From Chara braunii (lineage: Eukaryota; Streptophyta; Charophyceae; Charales; Characeae): a stretch of DNA of 20,000 bases. The position numbers were made by a program, and so were the translations under genes. The notes beneath the pieces are model-generated. The model did not search any database, was not told the DNA's origin, and was given only the letters and a program-made list of their open reading frames with translations. Below are positions 19,511 to 20,000 of the stretch, in pieces (the first letter of the stretch is position 1; the number at the start of each line of letters is the position of its first letter). Location: NCBI GenBank assembly GCA_003427395.1, contig BFEA01000151.1, positions 2,443,615 to 2,463,614 on the forward strand. The letters are read 5' to 3'.

Positions 19511-19577
19511 ACCACAATCAACATGGTCAGCCTTATACGTGAGAGGCCCAGTGAAAAGGGAGCTGCAAGAACATTTG
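19509..19577. repeat. Dispersed direct repeat, copy 2
   Basis: Partner of 19147-19218. Here its left edge is the end of the (CA)n array, while copy 1 has CCGCT in that place. Confidence 0.85.
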
Positions 19578-20000
19578 ATTATGCTATAAATACTATAATA
19601 ATGTTAGGAAATTTACATATGTCCTATCAATGGTTCATACTTAGAACGGGTACCCCAAGGTACTCTGGGTCGTCTGGGAATGAAGATGCAAGGAGACTAT
19701 TGACACACAAGGAGTTCCTGGGCGGCAGTTGGATGACTTCAAACAAACCAAATGGCAAATCAATCAAGAGCCAGAGAAGAGCCAGGACGTACTCTACAAG
19801 TTTGTGAAAGAGACTTCAGGCAATTGGAAACTGGGCATAGTAGAGCAGTACGTGCTCAAGTTTGTTTGGCACTCAGGGGGATGAGAAGAACATACCACGA
19901 GCTCCTTGGAGGAGGCTCGCTTGGTTCATAGTGACATGGCTGCTGAGGGGGTGGACCTAGCTTCAGATTAAGGGCAGTCAAAGGGTTTATGGTTTTACCA
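19578..20000. other. Intergenic, window end
   Basis: No gene recognised. The short frame through 19807 owes its length largely to the CA repeat upstream and shows no motif. Confidence 0.35.

Overview
The window looks like nuclear DNA of a eukaryote, most likely a plant or a streptophyte (charophyte-type) green alga. The reasons are spliceosomal U6 snRNA-like sequence, long (CT)n/(CA)n microsatellites, a decayed LTR retrotransposon with a plant-style initiator-Met tRNA primer-binding site, a decayed non-LTR retrotransposon, and low gene density. Species assignment is inference only.

Layout. 1-3.7 kb is intergenic and repeat-rich. It holds a duplicated 25-bp GC-box/E2F-like motif, three U6 snRNA-like copies in a row on the minus strand (1.43-1.83 kb), and a nested tandem repeat (1.99-2.53 kb). 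3.8-7.9 kb is a block of dead retroelements, all on the minus strand: the C-terminal end of a LINE reverse transcriptase (3.84-4.95 kb) abutting a frameshifted, coiled-coil-rich gag-like region (4.94-5.92 kb). Upstream of these, reading on the minus strand, lie a primer-binding site and a candidate LTR (7.07-7.92 kb), which contains twin hairpins and a perfect 26-bp palindrome in a TTGAC (W-box-like) cluster.

The main gene is a single uninterrupted plus-strand ORF, 9107-13492 (1461 aa). Its middle part (about residues 396-890) resembles the indoleamine 2,3-dioxygenase (IDO) fold. My alignment from memory places Thr where IDO has its heme-binding His and Gln where it has the catalytic Arg. Very long, probably disordered, charged flanks surround the domain. 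This points to a heme-free IDO-like pseudoenzyme or scaffold and is the most interesting object in the window.

13.5-20 kb is sparse. It contains a possible small membrane-protein exon (14.65-15.0 kb), a diverged tandem duplication (15.33-15.76 kb), microsatellites, a set of Cys/His-rich ORF fragments with two matching C-x-H-x2-H-P-x3-C-P-x-C motifs (16.8-18.75 kb), and a duplicated segment flanking a (CA)n array (19.15-19.58 kb). No bacterial-type operon, rRNA, tRNA or CRISPR was found.
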